A model generated the notes under the pieces. The model worked only from the letters and a program-made list of their open reading frames with translations. It did not search any database and was not told the origin of the DNA. DNA of 64,000 nucleotides from CAXBBB01 sp963841855 (GTDB lineage: Bacteria > Bacteroidota > Rhodothermia > Rhodothermales > BA12), in the NCBI GenBank assembly GCA_963841855.1, contig CAWJEJ010000001.1, positions 806,001-870,000 of the forward strand, given 5' to 3'. Position 1 is the first letter of the stretch, and every line of letters starts with the position of its first letter. The translations under genes and the position numbers were made by a program. Below, piece after piece: positions 63,960 to 64,000 of this stretch.

Positions 63960-64000
63960 ATGCGCATTCTCCTCGCCGCCTTCCTCCTGCTCTCGGCTAC
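63960..64000 (+). CDS. Start of an exported protein (cut by window end)
   Basis: ATG 63960 begins MRILLAAFLLLSA, a signal peptide, after the leader TCTCCTCTCCCGCCGATCCCG typical of genes here. Only 13 codons are visible; nothing can be said on function. Confidence 0.55.
   Translation, partial: MRILLAAFLLLSA

Overview
The window is about 64 kb of GC-rich, gene-dense bacterial chromosome. The gene set points to the Bacteroidota/Rhodothermota branch (Rhodothermales/Salinibacter-like), inferred from several signs. There is a giant SprA and a PorQ of the type IX secretion system. A TonB-dependent receptor carries a carboxypeptidase-regulatory-like domain. A Bat (aerotolerance-type) operon and a serC-serA-DUF1015 cluster are present. 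Almost every start codon lacks a Shine-Dalgarno sequence and is preceded by a C/T-rich leader. No rRNA, CRISPR array or complete transposon is visible; there is one tRNA (initiator tRNA-Met).

Layout. 1-6.6 kb, minus strand: a secreted FN3-type protein cut by the window edge, translationally coupled to a TonB-dependent receptor, then purQ-rhomboid. 6.7-15.8 kb, plus: a Bat operon (DUF58, a membrane protein, a sirtuin, batA, batB, two batC-like genes, batD, batE), with different palindromic repeats sitting at three of its gene junctions. 15.8-21.8 kb, plus: tdk, a broken DUF1877 gene, and the dnaX-ybaB-recR replication/repair cluster, split by a RelE/ParE-type toxin-antitoxin pair and a membrane-protein gene that carries a second copy of the recR leader. 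21.8-24.3 kb: a saccharopine-dehydrogenase-like gene, a QDPR-like SDR and an NTF2-like lipoprotein. 24.5-34 kb, plus: sprA, lipB and an acidic protein ending in a strong terminator. 34-43 kb, minus: psd, DUF423, recN, a membrane protein, a soluble histidine kinase and secA. 43.3-45 kb, plus: porQ, followed by a DUF433/DUF5615 toxin-antitoxin pair whose toxin is broken by frameshifts, then a second, decayed copy of the porQ 3' end.

45-51 kb, minus: a lipoprotein carbonic anhydrase, a tyrosine recombinase lacking both catalytic arginines, a 2-oxoacid dehydrogenase E2 split by an apparent frameshift, and a sugar-phosphate nucleotidyltransferase. 51-55.8 kb: an OmpA-like lipoprotein, a LOG-family protein, a TPR protein, and a divergent ABC-ATPase/SGNH-esterase pair resembling ybbA/tesA. 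55.8-60.8 kb, minus: serC, serA, DUF1015 and a polysaccharide deacetylase. 60.8-64 kb: initiator tRNA with a clear promoter and terminator, a small secreted protein, a YqgE-like protein, a beta-lactamase-like lipoprotein, DUF427, a 224-bp MITE and the start of another exported protein.

Most genes are core or housekeeping. The unusual signals are the two cargo insertions flanked by duplicated host-gene ends (recR 5' end, porQ 3' end), the repeat-colonised Bat operon with an embedded sirtuin, the arginine-less recombinase, a 20-bp perfect hairpin between secA and the histidine kinase, and two base-for-base identical 191-bp lipoyl-domain segments in E2.
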